The notes beneath the pieces are model-generated. The model saw nothing but the letters and a program-made list of their open reading frames with translations. It was not told the origin of the DNA and did no database searches. Made by a program: the position numbers and the translations under genes. A stretch of DNA of 64,000 nucleotides from CAVALG01 sp045576295 (GTDB lineage Bacteria > Bacillota > Clostridia > Oscillospirales > Acutalibacteraceae): the NCBI GenBank assembly GCA_045576295.1, contig JAZNGF010000049.1, forward strand, positions 62,001 through 126,000, read 5' to 3'. The stretch's first letter is position 1. Each line of letters starts with the position of its first letter. Below, one piece after another: positions 49,453 to 57,725 of the stretch.

Positions 49453-51545
49453 CACTTTGCACCTTTAGCCGATTTTTTAGCCTTTTGCACGCTGTAATCA
49501 CAGCCCTCATTAAGGCAGTGCAAAACGTTCCCCTTTTGCTTAAACAAGGTTTTGCCGCAATTCGGGCAAACATCCTTTTGCGGAACATCCCATGTCATAA
49601 AGCCGCATTTTGCACCATTTTCACAACCAAAATATTTATAACCCTTTTTAGAGCGTCGCTCTAAAATCTTGCCGCCGCATTTGGGGCAAGAACCAGGCAT
49701 TTCGGTTACAATCGGTTTTGTATTCTTGCACTCAGGGTACCCTGGGCAGGCCAAGAATTTCCCAAACCTTCCCGATTTTATAACCATATTACGCCCGCAG
49801 TTTTCGCAAATAACATCGGTTTCCTCTTCGGGAACCTTAATTCTCTGCCCTTCAAGTGATTTTTCAGCCTTTTGCAAAAGCACGTCAAAATCGCCATAGA
49901 ACTTTTTAATAGCATCAACCCATTGAAGCTCGCCACCCTCGATTTTATCGAAAGAGGTTTCCATATTAGCGGTGAACTTAACATTAATTATCTTATTAAA
50001 GTATTCCATAATAAGGTCCGACACCGTTTCGCCAAGCTGGGTGGGTTTAAGAGATTTTTTCTCGCGTTCGATATATTCCCTTGTTGTTATGTTAGATATA
50101 ATCGGAACATAGGTTGACGGTCTGCCAACGCCGTTTTCGTCAAGCGTTTTAATAAGCGTGGGCTCGGTATACCTTGCAGGTGGTTGAGTGAAGTGCTGAT
50201 TAGGTTCAATCGACCTGCATTTTAAAACATCGCCCTCAATAAGTTCAGGCAACTTGCCGCTATCGCTTTCTTCAACGTCAACACCTTCAACATAGATTTT
50301 AGTAAATCCGTCGAACCTAACCGAATATCCGCTTGAGCGGAACATATAATCAGCTGCCACAATATCAACAGTTACAGTATCTTGCACGCAAGACGCCATA
50401 AGCGACGCCATAAAGCGTTCCCAAATGAGCTTATAAAGCTTATATTGATCGGCAGTGAGTGAGCCTTTAACCTTATCGGGTGTTAAATCAATAACAGTGG
50501 GCCTGATAGCCTCGTGAGCGTCCTGCGCGCCCGCCTTGGTTTTATAATACCTTGGTGATTTAGGCAGGTAAGCATCGCCGTATTTATCTTTAATAAAATT
50601 GGTGGCCGCAGCCCTTGCTTCATCAGATATTCTAAGCGAATCGGTACGCATATAGGTTATAAGACCGGTGGTTCCAACGCCTTGAACATCAACACCTTCG
50701 TAAAGGGTTTGGGCAACACTCATAGTTTTTTTACCGGTAAAGCCAATTTTTCTCGAAGCATCCTGCTGCAAGGTTGATGTGTTAAATGGCGGCGCAGGAT
50801 TACGGTTTTTAACGCCTTTTTTAACCTTCTGCACAACAAATTCAGCATCAGTAACAGCGTTCAAAATCTTTTCGGCTTCTTCACCGCTTTTTATTTCAAG
50901 CTTATCGCCGCTTTGTGTGCCATAGAATTTCGAAGCAAAAACACTTCTGCTTTTGGCAAGCTTTGCATCAATGGTCCAATATTCTTCGGGAACAAAGTTC
51001 CTAATTTCCTTTTCGCGGTCAACAATCAGTTTAAGCGCAACCGATTGAACACGCCCTGCCGACAGCCCCCTTTTAACCTTTTTCCAAAGGAAGGGGCTTA
51101 GCTTATAACCAACAAGCCTGTCAAGCACACGGCGCGCCTGCTGTGCATCAACCAAGTTTAAATCTATAGAACGCGGCGCCGACATTCCTGCCTTAACACC
51201 GCTTTTTGTAATTTCATTAAATGTAACGCGGTTTTCTCCGTTAATATCAAGCCCTAAAATGTGCGCCAAATGCCACGAAATCGCCTCACCCTCTCTATCA
51301 GGGTCGGTTGCGAGGTATACAGCATCTGCCGATTCAGCCGCGCTTTTAAGCTTTTTAATAACATCCTTTTTATCGGCCATATTAACGTATTTAACCTTAA
51401 AGTTATCTTCAACGTCAATTCCTAATTTTGATTTAGGCAGATCCCTCACGTGACCAACTGAAGCCACAACGTCATATCCGCTGCCTAAATATTTTTTAAT
51501 TGTTTTGGCCTTCGCAGGCGACTCAACAATAACCAGTTTCGACAT
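49452..51545 (-). CDS. topA: DNA topoisomerase I
   Basis: Relaxes negative supercoils. Toprim motif VIVESPAKAKTIKKYLG at the N terminus with DPDREGEAISWH near 85, active-site Tyr in ITYMRTDSLRIS near 300, and three C-terminal zinc ribbons: CENCGR, CPKCGGKILERRSKKGYKYFG and CPNCGKTLFKQ. At 697 residues it is the firmicute type. I use the ATG at 51545 with GGAG 6 bp upstream; an in-frame ATG four codons earlier has no SD. A 172-bp structured gap lies before it. Confidence 0.96.
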   Translation of the reverse strand: MSKLVIVESPAKAKTIKKYLGSGYDVVASVGHVRDLPKSKLGIDVEDNFKVKYVNMADKKDVIKKLKSAAESADAVYLATDPDREGEAISWHLAHILGLDINGENRVTFNEITKSGVKAGMSAPRSIDLNLVDAQQARRVLDRLVGYKLSPFLWKKVKRGLSAGRVQSVALKLIVDREKEIRNFVPEEYWTIDAKLAKSRSVFASKFYGTQSGDKLEIKSGEEAEKILNAVTDAEFVVQKVKKGVKNRNPAPPFNTSTLQQDASRKIGFTGKKTMSVAQTLYEGVDVQGVGTTGLITYMRTDSLRISDEARAAATNFIKDKYGDAYLPKSPRYYKTKAGAQDAHEAIRPTVIDLTPDKVKGSLTADQYKLYKLIWERFMASLMASCVQDTVTVDIVAADYMFRSSGYSVRFDGFTKIYVEGVDVEESDSGKLPELIEGDVLKCRSIEPNQHFTQPPARYTEPTLIKTLDENGVGRPSTYVPIISNITTREYIEREKKSLKPTQLGETVSDLIMEYFNKIINVKFTANMETSFDKIEGGELQWVDAIKKFYGDFDVLLQKAEKSLEGQRIKVPEEETDVICENCGRNMVIKSGRFGKFLACPGYPECKNTKPIVTEMPGSCPKCGGKILERRSKKGYKYFGCENGAKCGFMTWDVPQKDVCPNCGKTLFKQKGNVLHCLNEGCDYSVQKAKKSAKGAK

Positions 51546-51550
51546 ATAAA

Positions 51551-51565
51551 TCTCCATTCTGCCGC
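51551..51565. repeat. 15-bp sequence before topA, repeated at 57677-57691
   Basis: TCTCCATTCTGCCGC, read on the minus strand, ends in the GGAG ribosome site of topA. The same 15 bases hold the ribosome site of the AP-endonuclease-like gene. Confidence 0.6.
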
Positions 51566-51717
51566 TAAAGCTTCAGCACAAATAGTTATAAAAATCTCCT
51601 TAGCGGCAAGTGGAGATTTTCAGCCATGTGTCGTGGTCGCCACAAGCGCCATCGGCACGGCTTTTTATTTTAGAATTAGCGTGACTTTTCACGCTAATTC
51701 TCCTAATTAACCTTTGT
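51558..51717. other. Structured intergenic region between dprA and topA
   Basis: Two inverted repeats are visible. One is an 11-bp perfect hairpin, 51673-51683 with 51690-51700 (GAATTAGCGTG), just after dprA and without a T-tract. The other is GCCGCTAA near 51563 with TTAGCGGC near 51599. A further GC-rich stretch of short pairings lies between them. It does not match a riboswitch that I know, and no ORF is supported. Confidence 0.5.
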
Positions 51718-52953
51718 TTATGTTATTTTATATCTTCCACCGGGAATAGCGGTTATAATGCGGTAAATTTCAAGCTCGGTTATAGCGGCGAGCGCACCCG
51801 AGGGTTCAACCCCCGATAAAGCAATAACCTCATCGGCAAAAAAGGGCGATTTGTTTATTGCGCCAAACACCTTTACCGCATCGGCCGACAGCATAGACAA
51901 ATCAACCTGATTTTTAACCGAAGCATCAATTTCTTTAGGCTCATCATCCTGCAGTTTTGCCTTACTCTCAGCCTGCTTCTCAACCTCTTTTTTCTCAGGC
52001 ATCTTATCATCAGGCAGTTTTTCCGCACCCTTTGGAGTGCTGAATGCCTTCTTAACATCTATTTTATCAGGGTAAAGGGCAATATATTCCTCGAATATAT
52101 CTGCAACTGTTAAAAGCGGCTTTGCACCATCTTGTATCAGTTTGTTAGTTCCAATATAGCACTTGTCAGAAATAGAGCCTGGAACCGCAAACACCTCTTT
52201 GCCTTGTTCTGCCGCGTGCGTTGCGGTAATCAGCGCGCCACTTTTTTCGCCTGCTTCAACAACCACCGTTCCAAGCGACAGTGCCGCAAGAATTCTATTC
52301 CTAACGGGGAACGTTGCCTTGGTTGCCGAAATGCTTGGTGGATATTCGCTTATAAGGCAACCATTTTGTGAAATTGCCTCTCTTAAATCGGCATTTACCT
52401 TAAGATAATTATTATTAATTCCGCATCCAAGAACAGCAACGGTTTTTCCGCCTGCCCTTAATGCGCCTATATGCGCGCATCTATCTGCACCTGTTGCCCC
52501 TCCGCTGATAACAAGGCAACCTGCAAGGGTAAGTCTTAGCCCCAATGCATAGGCCGATTTTTTGCCAAGCTTGCTTATTTTTTCTTCTCTTGGCCCAACT
52601 ATGGTAATAGCCGCTTCGTTATCTATGCAGGGGAGTTCGCCTTTAACATATATAACTGTTGGCGGGTTTGGAATATTAAAAAGCCTTTTTGGGTAGCGGC
52701 TGTTTAAAATGTTAATAATTTTTATGCCGCTATTAGTACATTCTTCTAAAATGCTCTCAAAATCAGATAATTTTAATTTGCTTGCGCGCGTAATTTGCAA
52801 AGGGGTAAGCCCGCAACACTTTATCCTTTCGGCCTGCGGTGCATAATAAAACGCTTCAGCCGACCGGTAGGTTTCTAAAACAGTATGTATTCTAACATCG
52901 GCATATCCTAAAACGCCTTGAAGCCACAACCAATACAAATCGTTATTCAGCAT
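51718..52953 (-). CDS. dprA: DNA-processing protein DprA (Smf)
   Basis: Loads RecA on incoming single-stranded DNA in transformation. The Rossmann-like core shows ITIVGPREEKISKLGKKSA near residue 120 and the key loop VISGGATGADRCAHIGAL, then FPVRNRILAALSLGTVVVEAGEKSGALIT. A 45-residue charged linker (KKEVEKQAESKAKLQ region) joins it to a C-terminal winged helix (ALSGVEPSGALAAITELEIY). I start at the ATG at 52953 (411 residues); upstream frame lies in the methylase gene, overlapping by 11 bp. Other competence genes are not in the window. Confidence 0.93.
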   Translation of the reverse strand: MLNNDLYWLWLQGVLGYADVRIHTVLETYRSAEAFYYAPQAERIKCCGLTPLQITRASKLKLSDFESILEECTNSGIKIINILNSRYPKRLFNIPNPPTVIYVKGELPCIDNEAAITIVGPREEKISKLGKKSAYALGLRLTLAGCLVISGGATGADRCAHIGALRAGGKTVAVLGCGINNNYLKVNADLREAISQNGCLISEYPPSISATKATFPVRNRILAALSLGTVVVEAGEKSGALITATHAAEQGKEVFAVPGSISDKCYIGTNKLIQDGAKPLLTVADIFEEYIALYPDKIDVKKAFSTPKGAEKLPDDKMPEKKEVEKQAESKAKLQDDEPKEIDASVKNQVDLSMLSADAVKVFGAINKSPFFADEVIALSGVEPSGALAAITELEIYRIITAIPGGRYKIT

Positions 52954-53758
52954 CTTTGTTTTTTTGTGCCTCCCACATAAATATTGCCGCCGCAACCGAA
53001 GCATTAAGCGATTCGGCTCTACCCGGCATTGGTATAGTAACGCGCCTGTCGCAAGCCGCAATAATACCGCTGGTTAAGCCGTTAGCCTCATTACCTATTA
53101 AAATAACGCTTTTTTTCGAAAACTGCACATTATTAAGCGGTTCGGTGTCACCGTGAACCACCGCACCATATAATGTGTAGCCCTTTTGTTGAATCTCACC
53201 CATCGCAGCCGAAAAATCCTTTTCAACCATAACGGGGATTCTTAAAAGCGCGCCCATTGCCGACCTTTGCGATTTTGGGGAATACGGGTCACACCCATCC
53301 CCTGAAACAATAATGCCGTTTACGCCAAATGCCTCGGCCGTGCGCGCAATTGCGCCAAGGTTTGCAGGGTCGGAAAGATTTTCAAGCGCTATGTAGCACC
53401 CGCTGTCGGGGCGTATTTCCGCAGCTCCGCTTTGGGGCATTTCACAAAGGCACAAAACCCCTTGGGGTGAAGCTGTGTCGGATATTTTTTCAAAAAGATG
53501 ATCGGGAACGGTAACCGCCTTTTTAGCAAACGCGGCAATTTCTTGGGTTTCTTTCTGCTTTTGAGCAAGAAAGGTTTCAGAAACAATAAGGCAATTAACC
53601 TTAAATGCAGTTTTAACAACCTCGCTGCAAAGGCGCAATCCCTCAATGGCAAAAAGGCCCTGCTCCCTTCTGTATTTAGCTGAAGAAACAATTTTTTTAG
53701 CCGTTTTGATAAGCGCGTTATCGCGGCTTGTTACCCGTTCATACTGTGTTATACTCAC
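52943..53758 (-). CDS. SpoU/TrmH-family RNA 2'-O-methyltransferase
   Basis: Methylates a ribose 2'-OH in rRNA or tRNA. The knotted SPOUT core is shown by ALENLSDPANLGAIARTAEAFG near residue 130, LIGNEANGLTSG near 220 and IPMPGRAESLNASVAAAIF at the C terminus, with an N-terminal substrate-binding domain. At 271 residues it fits the RlmB/TsnR group. The start is GTG at 53758 behind GGGGG. It is co-transcribed with dprA. The target cannot be decided from sequence alone. Confidence 0.92.
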   Translation of the reverse strand: MSITQYERVTSRDNALIKTAKKIVSSAKYRREQGLFAIEGLRLCSEVVKTAFKVNCLIVSETFLAQKQKETQEIAAFAKKAVTVPDHLFEKISDTASPQGVLCLCEMPQSGAAEIRPDSGCYIALENLSDPANLGAIARTAEAFGVNGIIVSGDGCDPYSPKSQRSAMGALLRIPVMVEKDFSAAMGEIQQKGYTLYGAVVHGDTEPLNNVQFSKKSVILIGNEANGLTSGIIAACDRRVTIPMPGRAESLNASVAAAIFMWEAQKNKDAE

Positions 53759-53851
53759 TATTTGCCCCCATTATAACTATAAAAATACAATTATACTTTT
53801 ATACTATAACACAATGAAGTGTATATTTCAAATATTTTTTCGGAATATTAA

Positions 53852-53881
53852 AACCCAACCGCGAATTTACGCAGTTGGGTT
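53852..53881 (-). terminator. Intrinsic terminator after the DUF4830 gene
   Basis: AACCCAAC pairs with GTTGGGTT, with an inner GCG/CGC, and on the minus strand TTTTAATATT follows. Confidence 0.8.
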
Positions 53882-53908
53882 CATGGTTGTGTACTCATTT
53901 TATTATGG

Positions 53909-54358
53909 TTATTTCATCGCAACCATAAAGCCATCGAGTTTTAAGCTGCAAACATCTCCTCCAATAACCTTGCCATCAAGCACAATTAGGTTAACAACCA
54001 CATTTTCGGGTTCTTCGGGGTAGTTAGTTATATTATATGTATATACCTTCGCTTTCTTGCCGCGATAATCAGCAAGGTCGAACCCCTGCTCTTTTTGAAG
54101 GGCATTATAATTCTCATAAACCTCATTAAATTCATAAGGTATTATAATTTCCTTTTCGGTAAGGCTATCCGCTTCAATCTCCCAGCCAAGGCTTTTAATA
54201 TATTCTTCTCTCGCTGCAGCGTCTTCACCTAAATCGGCCGCGGCGGCCCTGCTAAAGCCGCCCGAAAAATCAAAGGCAAACAGTAGCGTTAGCGTTAGGC
54301 ATAAAGTGCAAAGCAAAATCTTTTTCCATGTTATGCGAATGCTTTTAAAAACAAACAT
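53909..54358 (-). CDS. DUF4830-like exported or anchored protein
   Basis: A 149-residue protein with one N-terminal membrane segment (KKILLCTLCLTLTLLFAF) and an outward domain. EEYIKSLGWEIEADSLTEKEIIIPYEFNEVYENYNALQKEQGFDLADYRGKKAKVYTYNI matches the DUF4830 pattern as I remember it; the function is unknown. I use the ATG at 54358, 8 bp after AGGTGG. An inverted repeat in the 5' gap pairs with that ribosome site. It is transcribed from ispDF direction, so it may be co-expressed. Confidence 0.8.
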   Translation of the reverse strand: MFVFKSIRITWKKILLCTLCLTLTLLFAFDFSGGFSRAAAADLGEDAAAREEYIKSLGWEIEADSLTEKEIIIPYEFNEVYENYNALQKEQGFDLADYRGKKAKVYTYNITNYPEEPENVVVNLIVLDGKVIGGDVCSLKLDGFMVAMK

Positions 54359-54366
54359 AAATCTCA

Positions 54367-54394
54367 CCACCTAATAAAACCTTATGTTAGGTGG
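54367..54394 (-). promoter_or_regulatory. Inverted repeat that would hide the DUF4830 ribosome site
   Basis: CCACCTAA and TTAGGTGG flank a 12-base loop. In the minus-strand RNA the 3' arm contains AGGTGG, the SD of the gene at 54358. A translational block is a guess from pairing. Confidence 0.4.
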
Positions 54395-54407
54395 CGGTTA
54401 AAAATTC

Positions 54408-55574
54408 TCAATTTTGTATAACCGAAACGCAGTGTGCAGCAATGCCTTCGCCACTTCCTGTAAATCCCAAGCCTTCTTCGGTTGTTGCTTTAACGTTAAC
54501 ATTTTCTCGCGCAATGCCGCAGTCGTCTGCTATATTTTTGGCCATTTGTTCAATAAACGGCGCAAGTTTTGGCCTTTGGGCAATAACCGTTGCATCTATG
54601 TTTGAAACTCTAAAGCCTTTTTCCCGCAAGATCTCGGCAACGCGCCTTAAAAGAATTCGGCTGTCAATATCTTTAAAGCTATCATCAGTATCGGGGAACA
54701 GCTTGCCAATATCACCAAGCCCTGCCGCGCCAAGCAAACTGTCGCAAACGGCGTGAAGCAGAACATCGGCATCGGAATGGCCTAAAAGGCCTAATTCATA
54801 TTCAATTTCAACTCCGCCGAGTATTAGCTTTCGGTTTTTGGTTAAACGGTGCACATCGTAGCCGTGCCCCACACGCATACCCAACATACTATCACCCCTC
54901 AAAAAAGCTTCGGCAATTAAAATGTCTTCGGGTGTTGTAATCTTAATATTGCGGTAGTCACCCTCAACAATAACCTCTGTTTCACCTGCCGCCCTTAAAA
55001 TCGAACAGTCGTCAGTAAATTTATCTAAACCGTCTTCAAACCTTTTAAGCGCATTAAGGTATAACCTGTAATTAAGCCCTTGCGGAGTTTGTATGTTAAA
55101 CAAATTCGCCCTGTTAGGCACATTGGTAACCTGAGTTTCACAAATCTCAGCCACCGTATCTTTTGGGGTAACGCCGCAAGCGACACAAGAGTTATGGCTC
55201 AGCGCTTCTACAACTCGAGTTATAATATCATCATTTACAAACGGGCGCGCCGCATCGTGAACCAGAACAAAATCGGTGTCATCAGGGCAGCACTTAGCAG
55301 CATTATAAACTGATTGGGCGCGGCAGGCACCACCCTTACAAACCGCCAACAGTTTTGTTATGTTCTCGGCTTTGCAAACATCTTTAATTTGAGGTATATC
55401 ACTCGCACGCGCTGAAACAACAATTCCCGAAACATAAGGGCTATTCTGAAATGCTAAAAGTGAATACGCAATGCAGAGCTTTCCATTTAATTGCGAGAAA
55501 ATTTTATTCTTACCGCCCATTCGTGTTGATGAACCGCCGGCCGTTATAATGGCCGTAATTTTAGGTGAAACCAT
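54408..55574 (-). CDS. ispDF: Bifunctional IspD-IspF enzyme of the MEP isoprenoid pathway
   Basis: Residues 1-225 are IspD (MEP cytidylyltransferase): ITAGGSSTRMGGKNK at the N terminus and LVHDAARPFV near 103. Residues 233-388 are IspF (MECDP synthase): RVGHGYDVHRL with metal-binding Asp-x-His, LLGHSDADVLLHAVCDSLLGAAGLGDIG and TTEEGLGFTGSGEG. Fusion of steps 3 and 5 of the pathway is known in several bacteria. At 388 residues it is normal for the fusion. The start is ATG at 55574. Confidence 0.95.
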   Translation of the reverse strand: MVSPKITAIITAGGSSTRMGGKNKIFSQLNGKLCIAYSLLAFQNSPYVSGIVVSARASDIPQIKDVCKAENITKLLAVCKGGACRAQSVYNAAKCCPDDTDFVLVHDAARPFVNDDIITRVVEALSHNSCVACGVTPKDTVAEICETQVTNVPNRANLFNIQTPQGLNYRLYLNALKRFEDGLDKFTDDCSILRAAGETEVIVEGDYRNIKITTPEDILIAEAFLRGDSMLGMRVGHGYDVHRLTKNRKLILGGVEIEYELGLLGHSDADVLLHAVCDSLLGAAGLGDIGKLFPDTDDSFKDIDSRILLRRVAEILREKGFRVSNIDATVIAQRPKLAPFIEQMAKNIADDCGIARENVNVKATTEEGLGFTGSGEGIAAHCVSVIQN

Positions 55575-55602
55575 TAACTTTGCCTCCGAAAAAGTTTATT
55601 AA

Positions 55603-55634
55603 AAATGCAGCACCCGATTAAGGGCACTGCATTT
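55603..55634 (-). terminator. Intrinsic terminator after the Cys-Asp repeat gene
   Basis: AAATGCAG pairs with CTGCATTT, with inner CCC/GGG, followed by TTTTTAAT on the minus strand. Confidence 0.75.
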
Positions 55635-55649
55635 CATAAAACGGGTTAA

Positions 55650-56099
55650 TTATTCACAATCGCTGCAGTCTTCGCAGTCGCAATCGCAATCGCAGTCGAA
55701 ATCGAATTCAAGTTCGGTTCCGCAGTTGGGGCAGTTGATTCCGCCTTCTTCAATCATTTCTTCATCAAGATAGATAAGGTCGTTGCAGTTGGGGCATTCA
55801 ACCTCATAGCAGAAATCATCTTCGAAATCATCGTCATCATAATCATCGCAGTCGCAATCACAATCGCAGTCGCAATCGCAATCATCATAGAAGTCTTCTT
55901 CAACAGAAGCAAGATCCTCATCAACTGCATCGAGCTGCTCTGAAATATCAGCGCAAGCATCTTCGATATCTTCAATTTCTAAAGCAATATCTTCTAAAAC
56001 TTCAAGCATTTTTAAAATGATCTTGCTTTCTTTAGTATCGCCTAAATCCAAGCCTTCAGCAAGGCCTTTAATAAACTGAACCTTTTCATTAATAGTCAT
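55650..56099 (-). CDS. CD1247-like protein with Cys-Asp repeats and a zinc-ribbon
   Basis: Residues 1-65 form an acidic helical domain (VQFIKGLAEGLDLGDTKESKIILKMLEVLEDIA), which I recognise as CD1247-type. Residues 70-85 are alternating Cys-Asp, then a zinc-ribbon (CPNCNDLIYLDEEMI...CPNCGTELEF, two CPNC knuckles) and a second Cys-Asp run at the C terminus. The DNA of the repeats is a run of related hexamers. The protein is strongly acidic. It may store or buffer metals; this is inference. It lies between ispDF and efp. Confidence 0.85.
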   Translation of the reverse strand: MTINEKVQFIKGLAEGLDLGDTKESKIILKMLEVLEDIALEIEDIEDACADISEQLDAVDEDLASVEEDFYDDCDCDCDCDCDCDDYDDDDFEDDFCYEVECPNCNDLIYLDEEMIEEGGINCPNCGTELEFDFDCDCDCDCEDCSDCE

Positions 56100-56159
56100 A
56101 GTAATTTCTCCGTTACATTAAAGTTTATTGCCAATTCACGGCATGCAAATATATTATGC

Positions 56160-56717
56160 TTATGCGCGTTCCATATATTCGCCGGTTCTTGTGTCAATTC
56201 TAATCATTTCGCCTTCGTTAATAAATAAAGGAACGCGAATTTCAGCACCGGTTTCAAGTGTTGCAGGCTTTGTTGCGTTTGTTGCAGTGTTTCCGGCAAA
56301 GCCAGGGTCGGTTTGAGCAACTGTGAGCTCAACGAATGTTGGCGGCTCAACACCGAATACAGTGCCTTTGTATGAAAGAACCTTGCAAAGCATATTTTCT
56401 TTAACGAACTTAAAGTTGTCGCCAAGGTCTGATTCGTTGATAGGAACAAGCTCGTAGGTTTCCTGGTCCATAAAATAATATAAACCACCGTCGCTATAAG
56501 AATATTCCATATCCTTACGCTCAACATATGCTGTGGGGAATTTTTCGGTTGGGTTGAAGGTTTTTTCAACAACGGAACCTTCAATAACGTTTCTTATTTT
56601 TGTACGAACAAAAGCGGCACCTTTACCAGGTTTAACGTGCTGGAATTCGATAATCTGATAAACCTTTCCATCCATTTCGAATGTCATGCCGTTTCTGAAA
56701 TCACCGGCTGTAACCAT
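56160..56717 (-). CDS. efp: Elongation factor P
   Basis: Rescues ribosomes stalled at polyproline. VTAGDFRNGMTFEMDGKVYQIIEFQHVKPGKGAAFVR is the KOW-like N domain; the modifiable Lys sits in HVKPGKGA near residue 32. The OB domains and the C-terminal signature (INEGEMIRIDTRTGEYMERA) are intact. At 185 residues it is normal. I use the ATG at 56717 with GGAGG 8 bp upstream. No modifying enzyme is nearby. Confidence 0.96.
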   Translation of the reverse strand: MVTAGDFRNGMTFEMDGKVYQIIEFQHVKPGKGAAFVRTKIRNVIEGSVVEKTFNPTEKFPTAYVERKDMEYSYSDGGLYYFMDQETYELVPINESDLGDNFKFVKENMLCKVLSYKGTVFGVEPPTFVELTVAQTDPGFAGNTATNATKPATLETGAEIRVPLFINEGEMIRIDTRTGEYMERA

Positions 56718-56747
56718 AATTTTTACCTCCAAAAACTTTCTTTTTTC

Positions 56748-56776
56748 ATTCTATAATAAACTAAACAATTTTTCAA
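56748..56776 (-). promoter_or_regulatory. Candidate SigA promoter for efp
   Basis: TTGAAA, 17 bp, TAGAAT on the minus strand, 31 bp before the ATG. Confidence 0.6.
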
Positions 56777-56807
56777 GTATTATTTCCAAATATATATAAA
56801 TATTTAA

Positions 56808-57671
56808 TTAATTTTGCGCCTTTATACCCATTTCATAGGCTTTTTTCATGGTATAAGCATCCTCTGCCTGGGTTCCGTCAGACTCGCAGATAATAATCGG
56901 CGAACAATTCTTTTGAATTATAAGGTCGATAACCGGTTCAAAATTTGGGCCGAACACATTATCTTCAAAGGTTAAATGGCGTTTTTCGCCGCCATCGGTA
57001 TATTCTATTTTAGAAAAATGCGAGTGGAAGGAACGCAAGCGATTGGTTCCAAGCCTGTTTTCAATGGTGTAGAAAACATTTTTAAAATCTTCAAAAGTTG
57101 CAAGGCCGCCAAGGGTTCTGGCATTTAAGTGCCCAAAATCAATGCAGGGGATAAGCCTTTCATCTACAAGGCATAATTCCATAACCTCATCGAGTGTGCC
57201 AAGTTGGTTTATCTTACCCATAGTTTCTGGGCAAATATGAATATTCGAAAGCCCTGCTTCATCAAGCGCGGCTACCGCCTTTTTCATAGTGTCGATAGCG
57301 AGTGACAGTGCCTCTTCCCTGCTTATTTTCCCGCAAGAGCCCGTGTGAACCACAATGCGGTTACCTCCCATTGCGTTAACAGCCTTTGCACTTTGCAATA
57401 TATAATCAACCGATTTTAATCGCTTTTCAGGGTCGATACCCGACATTGAGATGTAATACGGCGCGTGAAGAGACAGCACAATGTCTTTTTCGGCCGCAAG
57501 CCGGCCAAGTTCTGCCGCTTTCTCAAAGCCGATATTAACGCCCCTACCGCACTGATATTCGAATGCATTAAGCCCCATTTTTTCAAGATATTCAGGGACA
57601 TGTAAACTTGTTTTATACCCCATTGCAGAAAAGCTTTTCGAGTTTCCCGCAGGGCCAAATCTTGCACCCAT
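56808..57671 (-). CDS. AP-endonuclease-family-2 (endonuclease IV-like) protein
   Basis: TIM-barrel metalloenzyme of the endonuclease IV fold. LSLHAPYYISM near residue 70, NRIVVHTGSCGKI near 110, HICPETMGK near 150, PCIDFGHLNAR near 185 and RSFHSHFSKIEY near 220 place the zinc His/Glu/Asp ligands as in Nfo. At 287 residues it is normal. I use the ATG at 57671 with GGAG 6 bp upstream rather than the ATG at 57683. Overall it is somewhat divergent, so an isomerase-like sugar enzyme is an alternative. Confidence 0.85.
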   Translation of the reverse strand: MGARFGPAGNSKSFSAMGYKTSLHVPEYLEKMGLNAFEYQCGRGVNIGFEKAAELGRLAAEKDIVLSLHAPYYISMSGIDPEKRLKSVDYILQSAKAVNAMGGNRIVVHTGSCGKISREEALSLAIDTMKKAVAALDEAGLSNIHICPETMGKINQLGTLDEVMELCLVDERLIPCIDFGHLNARTLGGLATFEDFKNVFYTIENRLGTNRLRSFHSHFSKIEYTDGGEKRHLTFEDNVFGPNFEPVIDLIIQKNCSPIIICESDGTQAEDAYTMKKAYEMGIKAQN

Positions 57672-57676
57672 ATTAC

Positions 57677-57691
57677 TCTCCATTCTGCCGC
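57677..57691. repeat. 15-bp sequence before the AP-endonuclease-like gene, repeat of 51551-51565
   Basis: Identical 15-mer holding the GGAG of this gene. The flanking bases differ. Confidence 0.6.
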
Positions 57692-57725
57692 CATTTTTGT
57701 TATAGATGCGGCCGTTAACTAAAAA

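Noticed and set aside
51673..51700. Insertion-sequence end or attachment site
   Set aside because: The inverted repeat is a single tight hairpin directly after dprA, with no transposase or target-site duplication.
51558..51717. Known riboswitch class upstream of topA
   Set aside because: I could not find the conserved core of TPP, FMN, SAM, cobalamin, purine, lysine, preQ1 or c-di-GMP elements. Kept only as an unknown structure.
55655..55885. CRISPR-like or minisatellite array
   Set aside because: The hexamer runs encode an in-frame Cys-Asp repeat within a real gene. There are no spacers of even length and no cas genes.
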